DNA of 64,000 nucleotides from assembly GCA_934045905.1 (NCBI GenBank), contig OW203761.1:27888964-27952963 (forward strand), given 5' to 3'. The notes under the pieces are model-generated. The model was given only the letters and a program-made list of their open reading frames with translations. It did no database searches and was not told the origin of the DNA. The stretch is from Leuctra nigra. Its lineage: Eukaryota; Arthropoda; Insecta; Plecoptera; Leuctridae. Position 1 is the stretch's first letter; every line of letters begins with the position of its first letter. Positions 1 to 12,600 of this stretch are shown in pieces. Position numbers and translations under genes: made by a program.

Positions 1-520
1 GACATTTGGGCTAAGTCAGCCCATCCGCCCATTCTTTGTGAACAAAATGAGCCCTCGTAGAAGTATGTAGTGTGAAAGGTGGGGCTTAAATCGTGACAAA
101 AATAAAAATGATTATTTTCAAAAATAGAAGAAGTCAATATTTTACGGTACAACAATAATGTGTTAAAAAATATACAGTGAGTTGTAGAATCACTTACTGA
201 ATGAGAAAAATGCCCTCCCGACTCTTTGAGTGCAGTACTTTGGACAATATTGCGATTTATATTTTTAGTCACGTGGTATCGCTCGAATCGCGTTAAAGTA
301 GGTATACGAAAGTTTTCAAATACAAAGTTTCAAAGTTTTAAAATTGAAAGTTTTCAATGAGGGAATACACCACACATTTAATAATATTTATATGTGGCAG
401 ACAGCGCCACTGCTCTTGCATTCCGAATTGCTTATTCTTTCACTAGTTGGTAGAGTACTGTTGAGAGAACTGTGTAGTGTTATTTTCTTGACGTCATATT
501 GTGTGATTGTTGTCATGCAG
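1..520. other. Intron sequence upstream of the first visible cadherin exon
   Basis: No coding segment could be joined here. The stretch is A+T-rich and ends in a plausible acceptor (TGTCATGCAG at 511-520). The open frame from 344 crosses the acceptor in a frame different from the cadherin frame, so I treat it as chance. Confidence 0.5.
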
Positions 521-634
521 AGAATTCACTGGCTGCAAACGCGGAGATGCCGACCGCAATCGACGACGACAACTTCGAGCTCCTTGAGGGCGACCCCGAG
601 TGGCAAGATGTCTATTACTTCCTCATCGGCACAG
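521..634 (+). CDS. Cadherin exon: start of an extracellular cadherin repeat
   Basis: The acceptor is TGTCATGCAG and the donor is ACAG|GTAACT. The exon begins with two bases of a split codon and ends with one base (phase 1). It reads NSLAANAEMPTAIDDDNF, then EWQDVYYFLIGT, which fits the N-terminal strands of a cadherin repeat (the Y.I.G pattern before the F.LD.TG segment encoded by the next exon). Joined to 3809 the split codon becomes GAA (Glu). The exact 5' end is less certain than the donor. Confidence 0.7.
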
Positions 635-3600
635 GTAACTAACACTTGACGAATCGGAGTACAAGATGCCAAAAGTTCAATAACAATGGAGGAATAATTA
701 ATCTAAGTTGAACTTCATTGGTTTGCGCCTACTAGACTTCGGGTCTAGCACCCTACTACTAGATGGATTTGTGCTCTGTATAGTTTTGCACGAATGGCTT
801 TATTTTACACTAACAATTGAAAAAAAATATATTTGTATACACCATGGTGGAAAAGATACTTTTTTACTAGTCCGTCTAAACTAATTAGTAAATTATCATG
901 TTAATCGAATATATTTAGTAAATTAAATTAACTTCTTCTGCAGCACACAATAGCACAGGAAACCATGATCAACATTCAACAATATAAACAACCGGCAAGT
1001 GAGAGGTCCCGGGTTCGAGCCCTGGTTCGGTCGGATATTTTTCACAACGCACTAATTTTCCCTTCATATCAATATAAACAACAATATTCAACAATATATC
1101 AAAACACATTCTGACATTGTATACAAACATGGCCGCGCAACTTTGAGATGGCGTCACGTGCAAACTATGAATTTACTCCACCTCATGACATAAACAGTTA
1201 TTTAGGCGGCAGAAGAACTCTGTGCAAAACCGAGTGTCCGCACTCACCTCCTTGTTCCTTGTGTCCGTGTAGAAGTGGACAGCCCGAGTGTCCGAACTCA
1301 CCTCCTTGTTCCTTGTGTCCGTGTAGAAGTGGACAGCCCGAGTGTCCGAACTCACCTCCTTGTTCCTTGTGTCCGTGTAGAAGTGGACAGCCCGAGTGTC
1401 CGAACTCACCTCCTTGTTCCTTGTGTCCGTGTAGAAGTGGACAGCCCGAGTGTCCGAACTCACCTCCTTGTTCCTTGTGTCCGTGTAGAAGTGGACAGCC
1501 CGAGTGTCCGAACTCACCTCCTTGTTCCTTGTGTCCTTGTAGAAGTGGAGAGCCCGAGTCCGCACTCACCTCCTTGTTCCTTGTGTCCGTGTAGAAGTGG
1601 ACAGCCCGATTGTCCGAACTCACCTCCTTGTTCCTTGTGTCCGTGTAGAAGCGGACAGCCCGAGTGTCCGCACTCACCTCCTTGTTCCTTGTGTCCCTGT
1701 AGAAGTGGACAGCCCGAGTGTCCGAACTCACCTCCTTGTTCCTTGTGTCCGTGTAGAAGTGGACAGCCCGAGTGTCCGAACTCACCTCCTTGTTCCTTGT
1801 GTCCGTGTAGAAGTGGACAGCCCGAGTGTCCGAACTCACCTCCTTGTTCCTTGTTTCCGTGTAGAAGTGGACAGCCCGAGTGTCCGAACTCACCTCCTTG
1901 TTCCTTGTGTCCGTGTAGAAGTGGACAGCCCGAGTGTCCGAACTCACCTCCTTGTTCCTTGTGTCCGTGTAGAAGTGGAGAGCCCGAGTGTCCGCACTCA
2001 CCTCCTTGTTCCTTGTGTCCGTGTAGAAGTGGACAGCCCGAGTGTCCGAACTCACCTCCTTGTTCCTTGTGTCCCTGTAGAAGTGGACAGCCCGAGTGTC
2101 CGAACTCACCTCCTTGTTCCTTGTGTCCGTGTAGAAGTGGACAGCCCGAGTGTCCGCACTCACCTCCTTGTTCCTTGTGTCCGTGTAGAAGCGGACAGCC
2201 CGAGTGTCCGCACTCACCTCCTTGTTCCTTGTGTCCCTGTAGAAGTGGACAGCCCGAGTGTCCGAACTCACCTCCTTGTTCCTTGTGTCCCTGTAGAAGT
2301 GGACAGCCCGAGTGTCCGAACTCACCTCCTTGTTCCTTGTGTCCGTGTAGAAGCGGACAGCCCGAGTGTCCGCACTCACCTCCTTGTTCCTTGTGTCCCT
2401 GTAGAAGCGGACAGCCCGAGTGTCCGCACTCACCTCCTTGTTCCTTGTGTCCGTGTAGAAGTGGACAGCCCGAGTGTCCGAACTCACCTCCTTGTTCCTT
2501 GTGTCCGTGTAGAAGTGGACAGCCCGAGTGTCCGAACTCACCTCCTTGTTCCTTGTGTCCGTGTAGAAGTGGACAGCCCGAGTGTCCGAACTCACCTCCT
2601 TGTTCCTTGTGTCCGTGTAGAAGTGGACAGCCCGAGTGTCCGAACTCACCTCCTTGTTCCTTGTGTCCCTGTAGAAGTGGACAGCCCGAGTGTCCGAACT
2701 CACCTCCTTGTTCCTTGTGTCCCTGTAGAAGTGGACAGCCCGAGTGTCCGAACTCACCTCCTTGTTCCTTGTGTCCGTGTAGAAGCGGACAGCCCGAGTG
2801 TCCGCACTCACCTCCTTGTTCCTTGTGTCCCTGTAGAAGCGGACAGCCCGAGTGTCCGCACTCACCTCCTTGTTCCTTGTGTCCGTGTAGAAGTGGAGAG
2901 CCCGAGTGTCCGCACTCACCTCCTTGTTCCTTGTGTCCGTGTAGAAGTGGACAGCCCGAGTGTCCGAACTCACCTCCTTGTTCCTTGTGTCCGTGTAGAA
3001 GTGGACAGCCCGAGTGTCCGAACTCACCTCCTTGTTCCTTGTGTCCGTGTAGAAGTGGAGAGCCCGAGTGTCCGCACTCACCTCCTTGTTCCTTGTGTCC
3101 GTGTAGAAGTGGACAGCCCGAGTGTCCGAACTCACCTCCTTGTTCCTTGTGTCCCTGTAGAAGTGGACAGCCCGAGTGTCCGAACTCACCTCCTTGTTCC
3201 TTGTGTCCGTGTAGAAGTGGACAGCCCGAGTGTCCGCACTCACCTCCTTGTTCCTTGTGTCCGTGTAGAAGCGGACAGCCCGAGTGTCCGCACTCACCTC
3301 CTTGTTCCTTGTGTCCCTGTAGAAGTGGACAGCCCGAGTGTCCGAACTCACCTCCTTGTTCCTTGTGTCCCTGTAGAAGTGGACAGCCCGAGTGTCCGAA
3401 CTCACCTCCTTGTTCCTTGTGTCCGTGTAGAAGCGGACAGCCCGAGTGTCCGCACTCACCTCCTTGTTCCTTGTGTCCCTGTAGAAGCGGACAGCCCGAG
3501 TGTCCGCACTCACCTCCTTGTTCCTTGTGTCCGTGTAGAAGTGGACAGCCCGAGTGTCCGAACTCACCTCCTTGTTCCTTGTGTCCGTGTAGAAGTGGAC

Positions 3601-6600
3601 AGCCCGAGTGTCCGAACTCACCTCCTTGTTCCTTGTGTCCGTGTAGAAGTGGACAGCCCGAGTGTCCGAACTCACCTCCTTGTTCCTTGTGTCCGTGTAG
3701 AAGTGGACAGCCCGAGTGTCCGAACTCACCTCCTTGTTCCTTGTGTCCGTGTAGAAGTGGACAGCCCGAGTGTCCGAACTCACCTCCTTGTTCCTTGTGT
3801 CCGTGTAGAAGTGGACAGCCCCGGCCTGAGCCACTTCGTGCTCGACCCCGTCACCGGTGTGCTCAGTCTGAGCAGCACGTTGGACCGCGAGGACATCGCC
3901 CATCACACACTCTACGTGCTGGCAACCAACTCGGACGTGAAGCCCAACGTGGCGGTGGATCCGACCAGTCCGTCCCAGCTCGTGGTCAGAGTAACGGTCA
4001 GTATCTGAAGTTCGTTCTTCGTGAACACAACGATCAAATCAAGTATCAATGAGACACGTCCAATTCGAATTTATTTATTTTCACGCAAAATCGGCTGTTG
4101 TTTTTACTATTGGTTGCTTACTGTTTAAGATTCTGTTCTGTCTGTACGTATGTTATTGGCAGGCAATTCCCGCTAATTTCACTAGGTAGTTGACGAATTT
4201 TCGAATGTTTTAAATTGTTAAACCAAGAATGAAAAAGTTAATACACAGTATGTAAATTAATTGGAACAAAATAAATGATACCAAGGGCTAAAAGTTTAAA
4301 CAGTTGCCTATATTGTGATGGCAACACCAAATGGCATTCCTTCAATGGCCGTTCAAAGTTAACTATTGGTTGTAGCGAGAGTAACCGGATACAATAAGGC
4401 CACCGTTTTAGTTTTATGCTTATAACAAGAAAAGTAAACACGGTAAAAAAACATTTATAATTTCATAGGTATACCTAGAATGTCTTCTTGTAAAAAAAGT
4501 AAGAAAATCATGAATTAAAAATGTATGTTGGGAGTAACAAATAAAAACAAAAATGTTTGCCAATTGGCTATATTGCATCCTAGTGGATACAATATGGCCA
4601 ATTATGCTAAAATTAATGGGAAAATCACATCAAAATCACAATTCAGCAATTTTAAACAATAGAGTGGAGTCCCAGGAATACACCAAAATAATTTGAATGT
4701 ATGTCAAACTTGTATTATTAACATAACAAAATATTAAAGATACCTATGCGATGAGAAATTTACTTTCGACTTCTTGGGGGTAGTTGATGACTGAACGCGT
4801 CACAGAATTAGTAGTTTCACAGCCTTCTCGTCCAAAACTTTTTACATTTGACGGGAAACCATCATTCTTCATGCTACTACATGCCGATAGAATGTGTTGA
4901 GTTCCAAACGTTCTATAATTAGAATTGGCCTTATTGCATCCATGGCCTTATTGTATCCGGTTACCCTAGTATTTGTTGTATCGATCTACTTAATTTTAAA
5001 CAGTTGATTAGGACTGTATTGACATGGCAACAACCATGAACCAATGCCATTGCTTGAATTTGGTTGTAGCAGTATTGAAAAACCATGGCCCTAAGGGCCG
5101 GTCTTTCAATGCCTTGCTAACTTTTATACAGTCAATTAGGACTATATTGCCATGGCAACAACCAATGCCATTCCTAGAATGACCACTAACTAACTGTTAA
5201 GAGCTGATTGAGACTTTATCAGAGTATTGAAAGACCGGGCCTAAATGTTACACATTTGTCATTGCATTTTCTCGAAGTCATAATAGGGAACCCATGACTG
5301 CCGGAGACAACGCCGTTTCGAGAAGGAGACCAATGATTTAGATTTGTATCTGTTTGCAAATTATTCTTTTAGAAATTATGATTGAGACTGTGTTATTGGC
5401 TGGATTGGTCGGGGGGAGAGGGGGGGGGGGGGTGTCATACGTACGCCTACAAGCAGTTTATTCAAAAATATTTATCGAATTAAATGTTTCAGGTGCAAGA
5501 TGTGAACGACAACCCTCCCAAATTTGTGTCTGAGCACTTCCTCGGAGGAGTGTTGAACGACTACGTCAATGCACGGCAGATAACCGTTATATTGGTAAGA
5601 ATCGCCAATATCACACGTATTCGTTGCCTCCTTGCGATGCCCCGGACTGCTGGTTTGACAAAGCGTAAGTGTCCGGGCAGATTTGCGGTTGTATGCTAGT
5701 GTAAAATCAAGCTTGAAAAACGAACACACCCGCTTCAGTTTAGGGGTATCTAATTCGAGATGATGCTCAAAAATTAATTAATTTTCAATTGTTGTGAAAA
5801 AATTAGACGAACTAATTCCTCATATTATCCAGTGTTAGGTATAGTTTCTATCAAGATTGTGTTCATCGCTGATTAGATTTCAAGATAATTAAGGTCGAGA
5901 CATTGTCTCAGATCTTCATAATTTTGTGTGTACTTATTGATAACCATGCTATACACAATCCCTCTAAAATTTAAACCCTCCTCGCTTCTAGTTCTCAGAT
6001 AAATCTAGTTGTATCCCCCATGATAATTATGGCTATGCCAAGTAAAATCGTGATAAGATATAATGAATATTTGATTTTTGGCACGGCTAGGTTTGATCAA
6101 AAATCTTTTTTTTCTGGTACACATATTATGGCCAAACCTAGTAAGGAAAAATACACAACGGGTTCGATTCCAGCAGAGGTTTTCCCTGACCTCAGTCGAA
6201 AGGAAAATGATGTGAAGGTTTCCAACATAAGTAAACTACGACAGCCACCTTCCCACATTATTCATAATTTCCCTCAACCTGTCACACACGTCGCAGGACT
6301 GAGTATCTATCACATCAGTCATGCAATAGCACGAGGATAATCATGTGATTATCTTAAACAGGCAAAGGACCCGGATTTGAACGACACTGTGACGTACAAG
6401 ATTCTCGAAGAAACGATGGAGATTTCCCACCCGAGTTTGACCAATGTGAAAGAGAGACCTTTCATCCTCGAGCCAGCGGCCATTGAAGGCGCTTTGGTGA
6501 TCCTCAACTTCGACGCCGACGACTCCATGAAGGGGTCGTTCAAGTTCCAAGTAACGGCCTATGACAGTCGTAAGTGAATATTTAGATTATCGTTTGAGGT

Positions 6601-9600
6601 TTCGTAAATTGGAGACGTATCGCTTTATACGTATTTTCAATGTAATTAGACTAACGTATTGATTTCTTTTCATTATTACTGACGTGTAAGATAGAATAAA
6701 ATCATCACAATACGACTACTGACGAACGGCACTCCGACTCTCTTCTTAACGTTGCCAGCTATATTGTGCTTTAGTTTCATATCCGGGACTTTCTGCACCA
6801 AACTATCCGACAGACAAAATGAAACGCTTTCTACACGAAGTAGAAATTGAGATTTAGGAGGTGCAAAGTTAGTGCAAATGAGTGCAGTTATAGACAAGGC
6901 ATTTATTAAACCTATTGCTAAGGTTTTCCGCCATTCAAATCAATTATAAGTACAAAATTAATAATCATTAATTATAGTTAAATGAGAATATATCTTGTGG
7001 TCGGTTGATATGGGATGAGCAGAGTTGTGAGAAGTTGTGTTTGAATTTGCAGTGGGGCCGAACCCGGGTCACGAGGACTTTGCCAACATGACGATTTACA
7101 TGATCACAGCTGCCAACCGAGTCAGCTTCCGGTTTGACAACCCGAAGAAGGACATCGAGGACCAGAGAATAGAGGTATGTCACGTGACATAGGGAAGTTT
7201 CGGGCTAATTCGATATCAGATATATTGCGAAAGTTGAGATTTGCCTGAACTAAGAGATGGTTATTGTGTTATTGTGTCATAATTATGATTATTATGAAAT
7301 GCCACATTATATGACGATTGACATGTAATGTGACGTAATTACCCATACAAGAAACTCACTCCACAGTAATATTTTTGTTGAGTTTTTAACATAATTTAAG
7401 CTCCACAATAATGACCTTCGAAAGTGATTATCTGGGAACATTGATTTATAGCAAAAATGATTTTTTAATGTGACTTGACGTATCGTTTTTCTTGAGAGTT
7501 TAGTTTTCTTTGTTTAGGTCCAAGGCGTATTCTCAGATATACTAGGATTCAACTGTTCTATCGACAACATCAACTTGAACTCTAATAACGGAGTTCCTAA
7601 TGAAAATGAGACTCTTGTGAGCGCGCATTTCATTGATGTCGACGTGCCTGTGGAGAACACCATCATAACAGCGTAAGTGACAACAATAACTACTGAGACA
7701 TTCCGAATTATTCGAACTTTGCCTAAACTTTAATTTGGAAGGTCATTCAAAAGTTCTATTGCAGGAATAGTATATATTAAATTTGGTTTTGGAGTGACTT
7801 TTGAAAACATTGTTTTTAATTAAATAATTAATCTGCATTAATTAGTGTCATGTGTTACAAACTCGTTTTTAATAAATCACATTGATATTACTACATTATT
7901 AGAACACCTCCTAATAAATGTTAAAGTTCAACTAATTACTCGGCATGACAAATGAGTTGCCTGGATCCAAAACCGCGGCCATCTTCACAACTCATCGTTG
8001 AAGAAAGGATAAACTAGACAGGATAATTCCTATAAATTGATTTTTTTGTGGGGCTTAACGTCGCACTGTTCTGCAACGAGGCTAATGGCGGCTTTGAAAT
8101 TGATACCATGATGGCCAATGAGTTTTTTATCCACATTTTGAAAGAAAAGAAAAGATTTGGATGCACATTATGTTGTATAAACACAAAATAATGTGCACCA
8201 AATCTCAAATACAGCATGCCTAATGTGCACCAAAGGAGAAATAAAAAAAAAATATAACTAAAACATGTCTAACTGAAAAACGATGTGTTTAGGCGATGAC
8301 CGGTTTTAAAAGTCAAATACTTCTAAAATGTATAAATGTTTATAAACGCGAGCAATGCTATCTGTGTTCCAGCCTCGTCAATGATCGCCAAACAGCGGCC
8401 CGACTAAAGAACGAGTTCCTGGCCCTGAAGACGCCTCTGTTATTCGTCGACTTCAGCGGCGGAGCTGTGGAGGAGCAGAACATCGAGCAGTTGCTGAAGA
8501 TCATCCTGATCGTCGTGTCCGTCGTGCTCGGCACGCTGGTCATCCTGCTCTTCGCGGCGTTCTTCTTCAAGACCAGAAGGTATGCACTCGTCACACATCA
8601 TCGTCCCGAGACAGCTCAGCAGGTCACTTTCTCTCTTTTGGTACGGGTATAGTTTCCGATATACAGGTCAGAGTTTTTTCTTCGATCGATCTGAAATTGT
8701 GCACACGTCGTGTTAAGACCAACCAGATGGTATGCAGACCATAATTATTTCAAAATCCTCTTATTGGATAAAACTATAAAAGCGCGTTTTATTGGTAGAA
8801 ACCCAAAATGGTCCGATCAAGTTGAAATTTTGCAAGGTTTTGCAATATACGTATCATTGTGTTAGCCGTTAAGTAATAGCCAAATCCTCTAATTGATTAA
8901 AAATATTGAAAAATATAATCTCAATGGCTGAAAATCTAAATTGTTCCCATCACATTAAAATTTTGCATGGCCATCTTAATCAACAATTTTTAGTAAAATC
9001 CAACAATTCAGACAAATCGGACAATAACTTATCGATTTATTAACGCTTTAAATGTTTGATCCGTCCAAATTCATCTATCTAAAAGTATAATAACCATGAC
9101 CTCTGCAGTCACAGCATCACTGCATCACTGCATCACTGCATCACTGCATCACTGCATCACTGCATCACTGCATTTAGGATATTTCTCTGTCCAGAGTCAA
9201 TGGATGATGTTTAAATCAGGCAAGAAGCAATGAAAATCAAGTGATGCAAGTATCGGTGCTCGCTCTTCAACGCGTTTCACTGAACGTTTTTTTAGTATTA
9301 GTTACGTGGCCTCGCAGCAGAAAGCACTATTTATCCCCCTTCTTTGCCAAAACTTGCATATCAGCATTTCTTGCGTTTTCAAAACTTGAATAAACTTTGG
9401 CAACCAGGTAAACACTTTCGTATAAGTTGTGAACATGAACAAGTTATGAGAGCCTTGCAATAGCACTGCACACTCTTCGATCCGTGATTGTTTCCTTCTT
9501 ATTCTATCTGTCTGCATATTTCTGCTGTCACACCGTCGCCTCATTAATTTTCGTTCTAGAACTTTGAAAACTTCGAAAGAGAAGAAATTAGTGACGACAA

Positions 9601-12600
9601 CGTCGTATTTTCGCGATTGTTATCAAAGTTCTTATTACGATTTTGTGCCAAGTCAATCGCAAGGACAAACTTTAAACGAAATCGCAGGGACAAACTTTAA
9701 ACGAAATCGCAGTATTGTTTTATTGTTGTACTTTAGTGTTTGCCACATTGTCTTGCTATACCCTCGTACAAAATCCAAACAATGTATTTTTATTTTCAAC
9801 TTCTAAGGGGCAGTTTTTCAATACTCTGCTAAATTTTAAACAGTTGATTAGGACTATATTACCTTGACAACAACCAATGACATTCTTTGAATGCAAGTGT
9901 AAAGTTTAAACTACTGGTTTTAGCAGAGTATTGAAAAACTGGCCCTAAGTACTAGTAAAACGGCTGGCTTCTTTGGGCTACTGGTGGCTGCTGGTTTGTA
10001 GTTCATTTTGCTGAGCCCTGGCGGGGTTATTTCAGAAATCCCGAAATCATTGCCTCCAGGCCCTCTTTCTCTGTTACGAGTGTACATTAATAATTTCAAA
10101 CCTGCGGTTCACGTATAAAAAGTAACGGTAGGGAGTAAAAGTGGAAATATAGTCGGTAGATTACATTTCACCGAAAAACTAGCCTATATGAAACTACACG
10201 TTTTTGAAACATTCTGGACAAATTTCTCTCTGCTGCGTCAGTTGTACCGCGCGTTTAATATCAAATTTGGTATATATCAGTGCTTTTATATTGATAATGT
10301 AACATGATTTGAATGATCTTAAGCCACTTTCTTATTCGTCTTATTCCTCTTAAGCTTCGTACATGATTCACAGCTATAACCTTTGAGCCGTAAATATGAA
10401 ACCCCTTGTGTGATCAACTATCCTGCTTTTTCATCACAAAACAGACTAACATGTGGCGAAAGTTGTGGATTATTTGCCGTCACATGAGAACTACAATGTC
10501 TGAATGTAACTGTAATCAGAGTTGCTATAGCAACTCTATAATGATTTTGAGGAAATTTCATTTTAAATATTAAGTGTGTTTATTAAAACCGAAAGATATA
10601 TTTTATTAAACAATATACCAAGAACTTTCACCGTTGTAGTACTATTATCTATTAATGTTGATATAAAATATGTTCTAAAAACATTATTAAATATAATGAA
10701 AATATTAATTCAAATGTACAAGCAGCGCCGAGATCAATATTGTCGGTAAAACAGATGTCTCTGTGATCTCTTGTAATAGCTTGAATCGCCGACTGGAAGC
10801 GCTGTCCACCACGAAGTTCGGCTCGCAAGACTCGGGACTGAATCGCGTGGGCATGAGCATGCCCGGAGCCAACAAGCGCGCCCTCGAGGGTTCGAATCCC
10901 GTATGGAACGAAGACATCCACGCAAAAGACTTCGATACTGCCAGGTAAAATATCAATGTCACAAAATCGAAGTTGGAATTGGAATATTTGTGTTTTGTTT
11001 TCCTCAAGGAAATATCGTTCAAAATATTGAATGAAATTCCACTGAAAAGTGAAATCAAAAACGATCTCGCCAGACAGTCGTATTGCTGTATTTATATTGC
11101 TGTATAATATTGCTATTTATATGGTTTCATGAAAGGGCGTACTACAGTCATATCGTTTTCGTGGGTGGGAAGCCTACAAAAAGTTCGTCATTCATGGACG
11201 CATTTTTGAATGAAAACGGTTATTGTTCGTTTTATAAAATATTGGATATCAATCCCGTTGCTCGACTGTGTGGGAGTATTTGATGTTTATTGTTGGTACT
11301 CCGCTTGGAGTCCGCTAGAGAGCGTAAAGGCAGGTGAATTATGTTGGCACATCGGGTTTGAGTGTCGTGCGAAGTACTTAGAGATAAAGCTCACAGCTGT
11401 ACAGAGTCTCAAGGATGGCGATGGGATTCGCCGGTAAGCAATGGAAGACAGAAACGTAGTACCATCATTACATTTTGTGATTTGGACCGAACGAGTTTAA
11501 CTTCTTTTTAGCAGACATTTCTAAATCGAATGCTTTATTTATGTGTAGATATGGGCCAAATTTATTGTAGTTTTAGTAGCTTTCTTAGTAGAGTTTGGTA
11601 TTCAATCTAAAACGTAAACAAATACACTAAATCGGAAAAAAAGTTAAGATTATAAAAAATATATTCGAACCTCACATTAACCTTTTGAGTGCTGACGCAT
11701 CTTTGCGTCACCCATCTACTCCATTCCTCCACTCTATTCCATCAACGCCATCAAATCTACAACTACATATCTTCGCCAAGTAATACCAAGTATTACCAAA
11801 GTTAAATTACTTTTTAACTGTTTGAAACATTTGGAGTATCTGATTGGCTGTGCCGCCAATGTAGCCGTAACTGTGGTAATATCGGCTTACTTATACGTAT
11901 CTTTTCAGACGACCTCTAGAATCCAGCAAACTAAACCATAATCATATATTTCATTTTATGATTCTCTTTCACTACATTTTCATTTCGTTTGGTCCGTACA
12001 GGGTCATACATATCATAGTTATATGAGAGTTCTCACTTTTATCAGCAAAGCACTCCAGTTTTTCTGTCCCTTTGTTCTTTTCTTGTCCATTCATCAATTG
12101 ACTGGAATGGAAAATGAATGGACAGTAATCAGCTTTGTATAGATTAGGTATCTCTAAACAAACGGCTGAACGATTTATTTAAATCCGCATTACGTTCAAC
12201 CAAACGACAGAATACTTGTTATTGAGCGAGCGAACGGTACTCATATTATGGCGTACTTTCTCTTTGTTTTTGTGTTTTTGTTGGCAATGCCCAGATAACA
12301 CCGTTCAACCAAGCAACTAAATTTTTTGAATACTAATGTTGTAATAGCGATCACAGGTACCTATAGATTTTAAACGTGGTAGGTAAAAAATAAAAAATTG
12401 AAAAGTTTGACCGATCAACTTGAAAATTTGTATTGCCATTCGAACTAACATTTTAGGTGATTTTCTGTCATGTTTTGAAATATTTTTCAAAGTTATTCTT
12501 GGAAATTCGAAGTCCAAATTATTACTGCTCCTTTGACGCATGTTAAAGAAGCTTTTCCAAGGTACCTTAGGTCGCTTTCGAAGTTGTTTATTATAGATAA

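Larger units (their letters stand above)
3997..5492. other. Cadherin intron with several MITEs
   Basis: No exon was found. It contains related 145-bp MITE copies near 4286-4380, 4976-5095 and 5092-5244, an inverted-repeat element at 4383-4970, and a run of 13 G at about 5413-5432. The 3' end is a clean TTAAATGTTTCAG acceptor. Confidence 0.6.
8580..10779. other. Cadherin intron with repeat copies
   Basis: No exon. It contains a degenerate Helitron-like repeat (about 8680-9295), an 8-bp microsatellite (9115-9170) and a 145-bp MITE (9804-9948). 9950-10779 is otherwise plain A+T-rich DNA. Confidence 0.55.

Noticed and set aside
344..649. 101-codon open frame overlapping the first cadherin exon
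   Set aside because: Different frame from the cadherin reading and extends across its acceptor and donor sites.
1231..3821. CRISPR array
   Set aside because: Head-to-tail 54-bp units without unique spacers, in intron-containing eukaryotic DNA.
1198..3906. Minus-strand open frame of about 900 codons with DTRNKEVSSDTRAVHFYT repeats
   Set aside because: It is the reverse of the 54-bp minisatellite, stays open only because the unit is a multiple of three, and overlaps a real plus-strand exon.
1275..4052. Plus-strand Cys/Pro-rich open frame (SPPCSLCPCRSGQPECPN repeats)
   Set aside because: Not in the frame of the cadherin exon; it reads past the donor into intron. Resemblance to metallothionein- or chorion-like proteins is compositional.
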